Assembly: GCF_042610425.1 (NCBI RefSeq)
Contig: NZ_JBGJZM010000003.1
Location: 1-64,000 of the forward strand
Length of the DNA stretch: 64,000 bases
Source: Ectobacillus sp042610425
GTDB taxonomy: Bacteria; Bacillota; Bacilli; Bacillales; Bacillaceae_G
Direction of reading: 5' to 3'
The notes under the pieces were generated by a model, which did not search any database, was not told where the DNA came from, and saw only the letters and a list, made by a program, of their open reading frames with translations. The position numbers and the translations under genes are program-made. Position 1 is the first letter of the stretch. Every line of letters starts with the position of its first letter. This document shows positions 7,802 through 17,321 of this stretch, one piece after another.

Positions 7802-8478
7802 AATTTGCCGTAATCGTTTTTCCAGGATCAAATTGTGATGTAGATATGTATCATGCGATTCAAGATGAACTAGGCGAAGAAGTGGAGTATGTTTGGCATG
7901 ATGAAACGAGTTTAGATGGGTACGATGCAATCCTTCTTCCAGGTGGATTTTCGTATGGCGATTATCTTCGTTGCGGAGCTATTTCACGGTTTTCAAACGT
8001 CATGAATGCAGTCATCGAAGCTGCAAATGCAGGAAAGCCAGTCCTTGGTGTATGTAATGGCTTTCAAATTTTAGTCGAAGCAGGCCTTTTGCCTGGAGCT
8101 TTAATGCGAAATGAAAATTTAAAGTTTATGTGTCGTACAGTAGAATTGCGTGTTGAAAATACGTCGCTCTTTACATCTGAATATGAAGTGGGAGAGATTA
8201 TTCAAATTCCAATTGCTCACGGCGAAGGAAACTATTATTGTGATGAACAAACATTGAAAACACTTGAAGAAAATCATCAAATTGCGTTCCGTTATGTGGA
8301 TAACCCAAATGGAAGCATTTCAGATATTGCAGGAATTACGAATGAACGAGGTAATGTTCTCGGCATGATGCCGCATCCAGAACGTGCTGTTGATGTGCTT
8401 TTAGGCGGAGATGACGGATTGAAAGTATTTCGATCAATTTTAAAAGCTTGGAGGGAAACACATAATGTTACAGCATGA
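7798..8478 (+). CDS. purQ: FGAM synthase glutaminase subunit
   Basis: PurQ hydrolyses glutamine and delivers ammonia to PurL for conversion of FGAR to FGAM. The 226-residue class I amidotransferase shows FPGSNCDVDM at the start, the nucleophile elbow GVCNGFQ (catalytic Cys near residue 86) and the C-terminal MMPHPERA with the catalytic His and Glu. The GTG start is fixed by GAGGAGGT upstream and by the overlap with the purS stop. The 3' end overlaps purL by 14 nt. Confidence 0.97.
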   Translation: MKFAVIVFPGSNCDVDMYHAIQDELGEEVEYVWHDETSLDGYDAILLPGGFSYGDYLRCGAISRFSNVMNAVIEAANAGKPVLGVCNGFQILVEAGLLPGALMRNENLKFMCRTVELRVENTSLFTSEYEVGEIIQIPIAHGEGNYYCDEQTLKTLEENHQIAFRYVDNPNGSISDIAGITNERGNVLGMMPHPERAVDVLLGGDDGLKVFRSILKAWRETHNVTA

Positions 8479-10678
8479 GCCGAGTCCGGAGCAAATTCAA
8501 GAACAAAAACTCTACGCACAGATGGGGCTTTCAGACGAAGAGTTTGAAATGGTAAAGAATATAATTGGTCGTCAACCGAACTATACGGAAACTGGATTGT
8601 TCTCTGTAATGTGGTCTGAGCATTGTAGCTATAAGAATTCGAAACCAGTGCTTCGCAAGTTCCCAACTTCAGGCGAACGCGTTTTACAAGGACCGGGTGA
8701 AGGTGCTGGTATCGTTGATATTGGCGATCAACAAGCGGTTGTATTTAAAATTGAAAGTCATAACCATCCATCAGCAATTGAACCCTATCAAGGAGCTGCA
8801 ACTGGTGTAGGTGGAATTATTCGCGATGTATTTTCCATGGGTGCTCGTCCCATTGCTATATTAGATTCTTTACGCTTCGGAGAACTTACTTCCCCGCGCG
8901 TGAAATATTTATTTGAAGAAGTCGTTGCTGGTATCGCAGGATACGGAAACTGCATTGGAATTCCAACTGTAGGGGGAGAAGTACAATTCGATCCATGCTA
9001 TGAAGGAAATCCGTTGGTTAATGCGATGTGCGTAGGCCTTATTAACCATAGTGATATTAAAAAAGGACAGGCGCACGGCGAAGGTAATACGGTTATGTAC
9101 GTAGGTGCTTCTACGGGACGCGATGGAATCCATGGTGCTACATTTGCTTCAGAGGAACTATCTACTGAATCTGAATCAAAGCGTCCTGCAGTACAAGTAG
9201 GGGATCCATTTATGGAGAAACTATTATTAGAAGCCTGTCTTGAACTTGTTCATTTTGACTCTCTTGTCGGTATTCAGGACATGGGAGCAGCGGGATTAAC
9301 ATCTTCAGCTGCAGAGATGGCAAGTAAAGCTGGTATGGGACTTGAAATGTATTTGGATGATGTACCTCAGCGCGAAACAGGTATGACAGCGTATGAAATG
9401 ATGCTTTCTGAATCGCAGGAACGTATGCTAATCGTTGTTAAGAAAGGCCGCGAACAAGAAATTGTTGATTTGTTTGAGAAATACGATTTAGCGGCAGTTG
9501 CAATTGGAAAAGTAACAAATGATAAAATGCTGCGTCTGTTCCATAAAGGAGAAAAGGTGGCAGAGGTTCCGGTAGATGCACTTGCAGAGGAAGCTCCTGT
9601 TTATCATAAGCCTTCTAAAGAGCCAGCTTACTTTGCTAAGTTCCAAGGAATGACGATTGAAACTCCAAACGTAAAAGATTATAAAGAAACATTACTTGCT
9701 CTTTTAAGTCAATCTACGATTGCAAGCAAAGAGTGGATTTATGATCAATACGATTATCAAGTACGTACGAATACAGTTGTTATGCCAGGATCGGATGCTG
9801 CTGTTGTACGTGTTCGTGGTACAAAGAAGGCACTTGCCATGACAACGGACTGTAATTCTCGTTATATTTACTTAAATCCAGAAGAAGGCGGAAAAATTGC
9901 TGTAGCAGAGGCTGCACGTAATATCGTATGTTCTGGTGCTGAGCCACTAGCCATTACGGACTGCTTAAACTTCGGAAATCCAGAAAAACCAGAAATTTTC
10001 TGGCAGATTGAAAAATCCGCTGATGGTATGAGCGAAGCATGTATAGAACTTGGAACACCGGTTATTGGTGGAAATGTCTCTCTTTATAATGAACGAAGCG
10101 GTGAAGCTATTTATCCAACACCAACAGTTGGTATGGTCGGACTTGTTCATGATATCGCACATGTGACAACACAAGAGTTTAAACAAGCTGGCGATCTTAT
10201 TTATGTAATCGGTGAAGCGAAAGAAGAATTTGGTGGTAGTGAATTGCAAAAAATGGTTGATGGCAGAATTTCAGGCCCATCCCCTAGCATAGATTTAAAA
10301 GTGGAAGCAACAAGACAACAGCAATTGCTTGCAGCGATTCAAACAGGTCTCGTTCAATCTGCACATGATATTGCAGAAGGCGGATTTGCTGTAGCGATTG
10401 CAGAATCACTGATTGGTGCTAAGGCACTTGGTGCAGCAGTTCAGGTAAAGGGCGAAGCAGTAACAGAATTATTTGCCGAGTCACAATCTCGCTTTGTTGT
10501 ATCTGTTAAAGCTGAAAACAAAGAAGCATTTGAAAAAGTCGTAGAAGCAAACCTTATTGGCGAAGTTACAAATGCTGCTAAACTTACGATTACAAAGGGT
10601 GAAAAAATTCTTGTAGATGTATTCGTAAATGAAATGGTAGATGCTTGGAAAGGAGCTATTCCATGCTTGCTGAAATAA
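8465..10678 (+). CDS. purL: FGAM synthase subunit PurL (small type)
   Basis: PurL is the ATP-dependent synthetase subunit of FGAM synthase. The 737-residue length is the short form that works with separate PurQ and PurS. MWSEHCSYKNSK, the catalytic HNHPSAIEPYQGAATGVGG region and GGNVSLYNE in the second half are visible, consistent with the duplicated AIR-synthase-like architecture. The start has GGAGGG 8 nt upstream, inside the end of purQ. The 3' end overlaps purF by 16 nt. Confidence 0.97.
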   Translation: MLQHEPSPEQIQEQKLYAQMGLSDEEFEMVKNIIGRQPNYTETGLFSVMWSEHCSYKNSKPVLRKFPTSGERVLQGPGEGAGIVDIGDQQAVVFKIESHNHPSAIEPYQGAATGVGGIIRDVFSMGARPIAILDSLRFGELTSPRVKYLFEEVVAGIAGYGNCIGIPTVGGEVQFDPCYEGNPLVNAMCVGLINHSDIKKGQAHGEGNTVMYVGASTGRDGIHGATFASEELSTESESKRPAVQVGDPFMEKLLLEACLELVHFDSLVGIQDMGAAGLTSSAAEMASKAGMGLEMYLDDVPQRETGMTAYEMMLSESQERMLIVVKKGREQEIVDLFEKYDLAAVAIGKVTNDKMLRLFHKGEKVAEVPVDALAEEAPVYHKPSKEPAYFAKFQGMTIETPNVKDYKETLLALLSQSTIASKEWIYDQYDYQVRTNTVVMPGSDAAVVRVRGTKKALAMTTDCNSRYIYLNPEEGGKIAVAEAARNIVCSGAEPLAITDCLNFGNPEKPEIFWQIEKSADGMSEACIELGTPVIGGNVSLYNERSGEAIYPTPTVGMVGLVHDIAHVTTQEFKQAGDLIYVIGEAKEEFGGSELQKMVDGRISGPSPSIDLKVEATRQQQLLAAIQTGLVQSAHDIAEGGFAVAIAESLIGAKALGAAVQVKGEAVTELFAESQSRFVVSVKAENKEAFEKVVEANLIGEVTNAAKLTITKGEKILVDVFVNEMVDAWKGAIPCLLK

Positions 10679-12072
10679 AAGGCTTGAATGAAGAATGTGG
10701 TGTGTTTGGGATTTGGGGTCATCATAATGCTCCACAACTTACGTATTATGGATTGCATAGTTTGCAACACCGTGGTCAAGAAGGAGCAGGAATTGTTGTT
10801 AATGATGGGAAAAAACTACAAGGACATAAGGGCCTTGGGTTAATTACCGAAGTATTCTCTCATGGAGAGCTTGAGAAACTAGGCGGAGATTCTGCTATTG
10901 GCCATGTTCGTTATGCGACAGCAGGAGGCGGAGGTTATGAAAATGTACAGCCCCTTCTCTTCCGTTCTCTGACAGGGAGCCTCGCGCTTGCACATAACGG
11001 GAATCTTGTTAATGCAAATAAAATAAAATTAGAACTTGAATTGCAAGGCAGTATTTTTCAAACAACATCGGATACGGAAGTACTTGCGCACTTATTAAAG
11101 CGTCATAGTGAATTTCCATTAGTAGAACGAGTAAAGGTTGCGCTAAATAAATTACAAGGTGCATACGCATTCCTTATCATGACTGATCATGAGATGATTG
11201 CAGCCCTTGATCCAAATGGATTTCGTCCTCTTGTACTTGGTAAATTAGATGATGCTTATGTTGTTGCTTCTGAAACATGTGCGTTAGATATCGTTGGAGC
11301 GACGTATATTCGCGATGTAGAACCGGGTGAAATGCTGGCTATATCAGATGAAGGTATAGAAGCTCATCGGTTTGCAGAACCGAAAAAGCATACAATTTGT
11401 AGTATGGAATATATATATTTTTCACGTCCGGATAGCAACATTGATGGTATTAATGTACATGCAGCACGGAAAAGTATGGGGAAACAACTAGCGAAAGAAG
11501 CGCCAGTTGAAGCAGATGTAGTAACAGGAGTACCGGATTCCAGTATTTCAGCTGCAATTGGCTTTGCAGAAGCTTCTGGTATTCCGTATGAACTTGGAAT
11601 GATTAAAAATCGCTATGTTGGACGTACGTTCATTCAACCATCTCAGGAACTTCGTGAGCGTGGAGTGAAAATGAAACTTTCTCCTGTACGCGGTATTGTT
11701 GAGGGGAAACGCGTTGTGATGATCGACGATTCCATCGTGCGTGGTACTACAAGCCGTCGTATTGTGCAAATGCTTCGCGATGCAGGGGCATCAGAAGTGC
11801 ATGTTCGCATAGCGTCACCGCCAATTGTAAATCCTTGCTATTACGGCATTGATACTTCAACGCGTGAAGAACTTATCGCATCTAAGCATTCTGTTGAAGA
11901 AATTCGGGAAATCATTGGTGCAGACTCCCTTTCATTTTTAAGTGAAGAAGGACTTGAAGAAGTAATTGGAAGCCAGCAGTCGAGTGAATGTCGTGGGCAG
12001 TGTATGGCTTGCTTTAATGGAAAATATCCGACACCAACATACGAGGATGAACTCGTACATCAAAAGGACTAA
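10663..12072 (+). CDS. purF: Amidophosphoribosyltransferase
   Basis: PurF catalyses the committed step of purine synthesis, making phosphoribosylamine from PRPP and glutamine. Starting at 10663, the protein is 469 residues and begins with an 11-residue stretch before Cys12, the propeptide layout of the Bacillus enzyme whose mature N-terminal Cys is the glutaminase nucleophile. The PRPP loop VVMIDDSIVRGTT is present, as is a late CRGQCMAC pair of cysteines that fits the 4Fe-4S cluster of the Bacillus type. AAAGGAGC precedes the ATG. The operon is then interrupted by a 170-nt gap. Confidence 0.97.
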   Translation: MLAEIKGLNEECGVFGIWGHHNAPQLTYYGLHSLQHRGQEGAGIVVNDGKKLQGHKGLGLITEVFSHGELEKLGGDSAIGHVRYATAGGGGYENVQPLLFRSLTGSLALAHNGNLVNANKIKLELELQGSIFQTTSDTEVLAHLLKRHSEFPLVERVKVALNKLQGAYAFLIMTDHEMIAALDPNGFRPLVLGKLDDAYVVASETCALDIVGATYIRDVEPGEMLAISDEGIEAHRFAEPKKHTICSMEYIYFSRPDSNIDGINVHAARKSMGKQLAKEAPVEADVVTGVPDSSISAAIGFAEASGIPYELGMIKNRYVGRTFIQPSQELRERGVKMKLSPVRGIVEGKRVVMIDDSIVRGTTSRRIVQMLRDAGASEVHVRIASPPIVNPCYYGIDTSTREELIASKHSVEEIREIIGADSLSFLSEEGLEEVIGSQQSSECRGQCMACFNGKYPTPTYEDELVHQKD

Positions 12073-12083
12073 CAGACAGGTTT

Positions 12084-12117
12084 GACTTGAAAAGAGGAGA
12101 ACTTCCCTTTTTAAGTC
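12084..12117 (+). promoter_or_regulatory. Intercistronic hairpin purF-purM
   Basis: GACTTGAAAAG, then GGAG, can pair with CTTCC and CTTTTTAAGTC to form a stem-loop in the 170-nt purF-purM gap. No T run follows it, so it is not a clear terminator. The rest of the gap (to 12242) shows no gene; an AAAGGAGAT ribosome binding site for purM lies at its end. Confidence 0.5.
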
Positions 12118-12242
12118 ATTTCCTGTGTTTATATATAAGATATTTGGGATGATGATCTGGCCTGCTACAAAGAGAGAAAATGCTTTTGAGTAGTATTAGG
12201 TAGGTCATGTCCGTTTTCTTAATAGAAAGGAGATAAACCATA

Positions 12243-13283
12243 ATGGCAGATGCGTATAAGCAAGCAGGAGTGGATATTGAGGCAGGATACGAAGCGGTTT
12301 CCCGCATGAAAAAGCACGTTCAGAAGACGATGCGTAAAGAGGTGCTTGGGGGACTCGGAAGCTTCGGAGGTATGTTCGATCTTTCTGCTTTTAAGCATGA
12401 AGAGCCAGTGCTCGTTTCAGGAACGGATGGGGTAGGAACGAAGCTAATGGTTGCTTTTATGATGGACAAGCACGATACCATTGGTATTGATGCGGTTGCA
12501 ATGTGTGTCAATGATATCGTTGCACAAGGCGCTGAGCCGTTATTCTTCTTAGATTATATTGCGTGCGGGAAGGCTGATCCTGCTCGTATTGAGAGTATTG
12601 TTAAAGGGGTAGCAGATGGATGCCAGCAAGCAGGCTGTTCGTTAATCGGCGGAGAAACAGCTGAAATGCCAGGTATGTACGCAGAAAATGAATATGATCT
12701 TGCTGGATTTACAGTAGGGATTGTGGATAAGAAAAAACTTATCACCGGACAACATATTGCAAATGGAGATGTGCTCATTGGTCTTGCATCAAGCGGCATT
12801 CATAGCAATGGATATTCGCTAGTACGTAAAATTCTTCTTGAAGACGGAAAGCTCTCTTTACAGGAAGTCTATGGTTCTTTAGAAACAATCTTAGGTGAAG
12901 AATTGCTTCGTCCTACAAAGATTTATGTGAAATCTGTTTTGGAAGTATTAAAGAAGGTTGAAGTTAAGGGCATTGCTCATATAACAGGCGGAGGCTTCAT
13001 TGAAAATATTCCACGTATGTTGCCAGAAGGCATCGGGGCTGAAATTGACTATGGTTCATGGCCAATCCTACCAATCTTTGACTTGCTACAAGAAACAGGA
13101 AAGCTAAATCGCATGGACATGTTCAACATTTTCAACATGGGAATTGGAATGGTCCTTGCTGTTAAAGAGGCAGATCTTGCAGTAGCTATGGACGTGCTTG
13201 CATCACAAGGAGAAAAGGCTTATGTGATTGGTAGAGCAATAAATGGCGAAGGTGTAACGTTTGGCGGGGGTCAGGTAGAATGA
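12243..13283 (+). CDS. purM: Phosphoribosylformylglycinamidine cyclo-ligase (AIR synthase)
   Basis: PurM closes the imidazole ring, turning FGAM into AIR with ATP. The 346 residues show the family pattern VSGTDGVGTKL near the N-terminus, LIGGETAEMPGMY in the middle and HITGGGFIENIPRM in the second half. The strong AAAGGAGAT sequence lies 8 nt before the ATG. Its stop overlaps the start of purN by 4 nt. Confidence 0.97.
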   Translation: MADAYKQAGVDIEAGYEAVSRMKKHVQKTMRKEVLGGLGSFGGMFDLSAFKHEEPVLVSGTDGVGTKLMVAFMMDKHDTIGIDAVAMCVNDIVAQGAEPLFFLDYIACGKADPARIESIVKGVADGCQQAGCSLIGGETAEMPGMYAENEYDLAGFTVGIVDKKKLITGQHIANGDVLIGLASSGIHSNGYSLVRKILLEDGKLSLQEVYGSLETILGEELLRPTKIYVKSVLEVLKKVEVKGIAHITGGGFIENIPRMLPEGIGAEIDYGSWPILPIFDLLQETGKLNRMDMFNIFNMGIGMVLAVKEADLAVAMDVLASQGEKAYVIGRAINGEGVTFGGGQVE

Positions 13284-13858
13284 ACCGATTAGCAGTATTT
13301 GCATCTGGTACCGGATCTAACTTTCAAGCGATTGTCGATGCAATTGAGGCGGGCAAGCTGGACGCACAAATACGGTTGCTTGTATGTGATAAACCTGGGG
13401 CAAAAGTAGTAGAACGGGCAATGGCACATAACATTCCGATGTTTGTATTTAATCCGAAAAGCTACCCCGGCAAGATAGCATTCGAGACAGAAGTAATCGA
13501 ACAACTTCGTAAGTATGAAGTAGATTGGGTTATTCTCGCAGGGTATATGCGTCTGATTGGCGATACATTACTTGGTGCTTACGGCGGGAATATTGTGAAC
13601 ATTCATCCGTCTTTACTTCCTAATTTTCCAGGTAAGGATGCGATTGGCCAAGCAATTGCAGCAGGCGCAGCTACTACGGGTGTGACGATTCACTATGTCG
13701 ATGAAGGCATGGACACTGGTCCGATTATAGCGCAACAAGCGGTTACAGTAGATAATGATGATACGCATGATAGCTTACAGAAAAAGATTCAGCAAGTAGA
13801 GCATCAACTATATATCGAAACGATTTCAAATCTAGTAACAGGGGCGATAAAACGATGA
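13280..13858 (+). CDS. purN: Phosphoribosylglycinamide formyltransferase
   Basis: PurN transfers a formyl group from 10-formyltetrahydrofolate to GAR. The 192-residue protein has the GSNFQAIVDAI N-terminus, the VNIHPSLLPNFPG catalytic segment (Asn and His) and the later GMDTGPII stretch with the catalytic Asp. It overlaps purM and purH by 4 nt each. Length is typical. Confidence 0.96.
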   Translation: MNRLAVFASGTGSNFQAIVDAIEAGKLDAQIRLLVCDKPGAKVVERAMAHNIPMFVFNPKSYPGKIAFETEVIEQLRKYEVDWVILAGYMRLIGDTLLGAYGGNIVNIHPSLLPNFPGKDAIGQAIAAGAATTGVTIHYVDEGMDTGPIIAQQAVTVDNDDTHDSLQKKIQQVEHQLYIETISNLVTGAIKR

Positions 13859-15387
13859 AAAAGCGTGCGTTAGTAAGTGTATCAGATAAAACAGGGATTG
13901 TGGAATTTGTAAAGGGTCTTAAGGAACAAGGAATCGAAGTTATTTCAACAGGCGGTACACATAAATTACTTCAACAAAACGGCGTAGATGTAATTGGAAT
14001 TTCTGAAGTAACAGGATTTCCTGAAATTATGGATGGTCGTGTGAAAACTCTTCATCCTTCTATTCATGGTGGTTTGCTTGCAGTACGTGATAACGAAACA
14101 CATATGGCGCAAATGAAGGAACTAGGCATTGAACCAATTGATTTCGTAGTCGTGAATTTATATCCATTTAAAGAAACGATTTCAAAGCCAGATGTTGCCT
14201 TTGAAGATGCAATTGAAAACATTGATATCGGCGGACCTACGATGATTCGTTCTGCTGCGAAAAATCATGAATATGTATCCGTCATCGTTGATCCAAAAGA
14301 CTATGAAATCGTACTAGCGGAATTGAAAGAAAACGGAGAAGTATCAAAAGAGCAAAAACGCAAACTAGCAGCGAAGGTATTCCGTCATACAGCAGCGTAT
14401 GATGCCCTTATTTCCGAATACTTAACGAAGCAAGTAGGAGAAGAAAGCCCAGAAACGGTTACGCTAACGTTTGAAAAGAAACAAGACCTACGCTACGGAG
14501 AAAATCCGCATCAAAAGGCAACGTTCTACAAGAGTCCATTTAAAGTGACTTCTTCGATCGCGTATGCAGAGCAATTACACGGGAAAGAACTATCTTACAA
14601 TAATATTAACGATGCAAATGCTGCGCTAGATATCGTGAAGGAATTTGCAGAGCCAGCAGTCGTAGCAGTTAAGCATATGAATCCATGTGGCGTTGGCACG
14701 GGAAAAGACATTTTTGAAGCGTACGAACGCGCCTATTCCGCAGATCCTGTTTCTATTTTCGGAGGAATCATTGCTACAAATCGTGAAGTAGACAAAGCAA
14801 CAGCAGAAAAAATGCATGAAATTTTCTTAGAAATTGTCATGGCACCTTCTTTCACTCAAGAAGCAATTGAAGTGTTAACAAGCAAGAAAAACCTTCGTCT
14901 TCTTACAGTGGATTTAGAAAAGGGAGAAGTAAACCGTAAATTCACTTCCGTTCGTGGTGGTTTATTAATGCAGGACGAGGATGCAGTTTCTCTTGAAGAT
15001 GCAACGGTTACATATCCTACGAAGCGTCAACCAACTGAAAAAGAATGGGAAGATTTAAAGCTTGCTTGGAAAGTAGTAAAGCATGTGAAGTCTAATGCAA
15101 TTGTACTAGCTAAAGATCAAATGACAATTGGCGTAGGTGCAGGTCAAATGAACCGCGTTGGTTCTGCAAACATTGCGATTACGCAAGCGGGTGAAAAGGC
15201 AGAAGGCTCTGCTCTTGCATCGGATGCATTCTTCCCAATGCCTGATACAGTAGAAGCAGCTGCAAAAGCAGGAATTACAGCAATTATTCAACCGGGCGGA
15301 AGTATTCGCGACGAGGATTCCATTAAGAAAGCCGACGAATATAACATTGCGATGGTGTTCACGGGAGTGCGCCACTTCAAGCACTAA
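13855..15387 (+). CDS. purH: Bifunctional AICAR transformylase / IMP cyclohydrolase
   Basis: PurH performs the last two steps to IMP. The 510-residue protein has an N-terminal cyclohydrolase domain (SVSDKTGI, GGTHKLL, GRVKTLHP) and a C-terminal transformylase domain with LRYGENPHQKA, the KHMNPCGVG catalytic region and a late RDEDSI segment. It overlaps purN by 4 nt and is followed 12 nt later by purD. Confidence 0.97.
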   Translation: MKKRALVSVSDKTGIVEFVKGLKEQGIEVISTGGTHKLLQQNGVDVIGISEVTGFPEIMDGRVKTLHPSIHGGLLAVRDNETHMAQMKELGIEPIDFVVVNLYPFKETISKPDVAFEDAIENIDIGGPTMIRSAAKNHEYVSVIVDPKDYEIVLAELKENGEVSKEQKRKLAAKVFRHTAAYDALISEYLTKQVGEESPETVTLTFEKKQDLRYGENPHQKATFYKSPFKVTSSIAYAEQLHGKELSYNNINDANAALDIVKEFAEPAVVAVKHMNPCGVGTGKDIFEAYERAYSADPVSIFGGIIATNREVDKATAEKMHEIFLEIVMAPSFTQEAIEVLTSKKNLRLLTVDLEKGEVNRKFTSVRGGLLMQDEDAVSLEDATVTYPTKRQPTEKEWEDLKLAWKVVKHVKSNAIVLAKDQMTIGVGAGQMNRVGSANIAITQAGEKAEGSALASDAFFPMPDTVEAAAKAGITAIIQPGGSIRDEDSIKKADEYNIAMVFTGVRHFKH

Positions 15388-15399
15388 GGAGGAAGATGC

Positions 15400-16674
15400 A
15401 TGAACGTATTAGTAATTGGACGGGGTGGCCGGGAGCATGCGTTAGCTTGGAAGCTAGCGCAGTCCCCTCAAGTTTCGACTGTATATGTAGCGCCGGGAAA
15501 TGAAGGAATGGCGGATGTAGCAACGCTCGTTTCCATTGATGAACTCGATTTTACTGCATTAGTCGCATTTGCGAAGGAGAACGAAATTGGACTTACAGTA
15601 GTTGGTCCTGAAGTTCCACTAACTGCAGGTATTGTTAATCACTTTGAGGAAAACGGACTTCGTATTTTCGGACCTCGTGCGGAAGCTGCGATCATTGAAG
15701 GCAGCAAGGCGTTTACGAAGGAACTTATGAAGAAGTATGACATTCCGACAGCAGCATATGATACGTTTACGGAATATGAGGCAGCGGCGAACTATGTGAA
15801 AAAGGTCGGAGCACCGATTGTTATTAAAGCGGATGGCCTAGCTGCTGGAAAAGGCGTTGTCGTTGCGATGACAGAAGAAGAGGCGCTTGCAGCGGTTTAC
15901 GATATGCTACAAGATGCTAAATTCGGAGACGCAAGTAAGAAGGTTGTTATCGAAGAATTTCTAGATGGACAAGAATTTTCTTTAATGGCTTTTGTAAAAG
16001 GTACAACGGTGTATCCAATGGTCATTTCACAAGACCATAAGCGTGCGTATGACGGAGATAAAGGACCGAATACAGGCGGAATGGGTGCTTATTCTCCTGT
16101 CCCACAAATTCCGCAGGAGGTTGTGGACGTTGCGGTTGAAACGATTCTTCATCCCGTTTCACAAGCGATGGTTAAGGAAAATCGTTCGTTTACAGGTATT
16201 TTATATGCCGGTCTTATTTTAACAGCATCTGGTCCGAAGGTTATTGAATTTAATGCCCGCTTCGGGGATCCAGAAACGGAAGTGGTGTTACCGCGCCTAG
16301 AAAACGATCTAGTGGAAGTGATGACAGCTGTTCTTGACGAAAAGCCGTTATCTTTACAATGGTCAGGTGAAGCGGTAGTAGGCGTATTTCTTGCATCAAA
16401 AGGATACCCAGAAGCTTATGAGAAAGGGTATACGATTAACTTTGGTGAATACAGTGAACAAGCACTTATTTTTCATGCTGGAACGAAAATGAAGGATGGT
16501 GTCTTTGTAAATAATGGAGGACGCGTTCTATTTGTAGCAAGCCGTGGCAAAGATTTGGCGTCAGCGAAAGAGCAAGTATATAAAGAATTACAACATATTA
16601 AAAGTGATGGGTTGTTTTACCGCTCCGATATTGGACAAAAAGCAATCGACTTTATTGAAAGAAATGATGGCTAG
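15400..16674 (+). CDS. purD: Phosphoribosylamine-glycine ligase (GAR synthetase)
   Basis: PurD joins phosphoribosylamine and glycine with ATP. The 424-residue ATP-grasp enzyme begins VIGRGGREHAL, and has KADGLAAGKGVV for ATP binding and EFNARFGDPETEVVLPRL for metal binding. A strong AGGAGG lies 8 nt before the ATG. It is the last gene of the pur operon; its stop codon is inside the terminator stem. Confidence 0.97.
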   Translation: MNVLVIGRGGREHALAWKLAQSPQVSTVYVAPGNEGMADVATLVSIDELDFTALVAFAKENEIGLTVVGPEVPLTAGIVNHFEENGLRIFGPRAEAAIIEGSKAFTKELMKKYDIPTAAYDTFTEYEAAANYVKKVGAPIVIKADGLAAGKGVVVAMTEEEALAAVYDMLQDAKFGDASKKVVIEEFLDGQEFSLMAFVKGTTVYPMVISQDHKRAYDGDKGPNTGGMGAYSPVPQIPQEVVDVAVETILHPVSQAMVKENRSFTGILYAGLILTASGPKVIEFNARFGDPETEVVLPRLENDLVEVMTAVLDEKPLSLQWSGEAVVGVFLASKGYPEAYEKGYTINFGEYSEQALIFHAGTKMKDGVFVNNGGRVLFVASRGKDLASAKEQVYKELQHIKSDGLFYRSDIGQKAIDFIERNDG

Positions 16675-16696
16675 CATTGTGCTAGCCATTTTTTTC
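16667..16696 (+). terminator. pur operon terminator, probably bidirectional
   Basis: ATGGCTAGCA (16667-16676) pairs with TGCTAGCCAT (16680-16689), followed by seven T. The purD stop codon lies in the left arm. The convergent membrane-protein gene ends 4-11 nt away, so the hairpin may serve both. Confidence 0.9.
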
Positions 16697-16699
16697 TCA

Positions 16700-17059
16700 T
16701 CATAATCCCAAAATGTCTGATGCAATCTTTGCTTCTATTTTATCATCCGAAGCATCGAAATGCTGGGAAGATGGGTTGGCATCTTTTTTTTCATAGGCAG
16801 TATCTGAATGCTCATTCGAGGATTCGTGTTCAGTAGGCTTTTTCATCATATTCATATAACGGCTTAACTTCCATGCTTCTGTGATGGGACAGAAACGTAC
16901 AATTCCCTCTGCAACTTTCATAGCCCCTAAACCGATTGCAATCTTGGACATTAGACACCAAGGCTTACGCACTAATCTTGCCGTGGCAAAGCTCAGCATT
17001 GCGAAGCCGATTGTAATGCGGATGAGGGCATTTAATGTGCCAATGTTTGGTTTCAACAC
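16700..17059 (-). CDS. DUF2892 (YgaP-like) small membrane protein
   Basis: The 119-residue protein starts at a GTG with AAGGAG 9 nt upstream. Its first 65 residues hold two hydrophobic segments and FCPITEAW, resembling the DUF2892 pattern of a short inner-membrane helical hairpin. The last 50 residues are highly polar and probably disordered. It is convergent with purD, from which it is separated by a shared terminator. Function unknown; a second DUF2892 gene lies at 49.6 kb. Confidence 0.7.
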   Translation of the reverse strand: MLKPNIGTLNALIRITIGFAMLSFATARLVRKPWCLMSKIAIGLGAMKVAEGIVRFCPITEAWKLSRYMNMMKKPTEHESSNEHSDTAYEKKDANPSSQHFDASDDKIEAKIASDILGL

Positions 17060-17258
17060 GGTAACCAGCTCCTTCTTAGACGTAACATGTGAAATAGAAA
17101 TTCTATTTCATTATGTATTGTCTCACTTCAAATTTCTCTCTATACCATCCAACTTTTAGCCACTTTAACAGTTAAAAATCTGGTTTTTTCGCAAAAAATC
17201 AACGGGGTTTTACAAAGTGAAATGAGCATAGGTACACTGGAAATATACATTTCACCTG

Positions 17259-17287
17259 TTCGTTAATCCACAATTCTTTGGTATAAT
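17259..17287 (+). promoter_or_regulatory. Candidate promoter of the pcrB operon
   Basis: A perfect TATAAT (17282-17287) lies 34 nt before the pcrB start. The -35 position 17 nt upstream reads TTCGTT, a partial match to TTGACA. It looks like a sigma-A promoter with a weak -35 element. Confidence 0.5.
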
Positions 17288-17321
17288 GTAATAATGCACA
17301 ATGTAAGAAAGAGGTGTGTCC

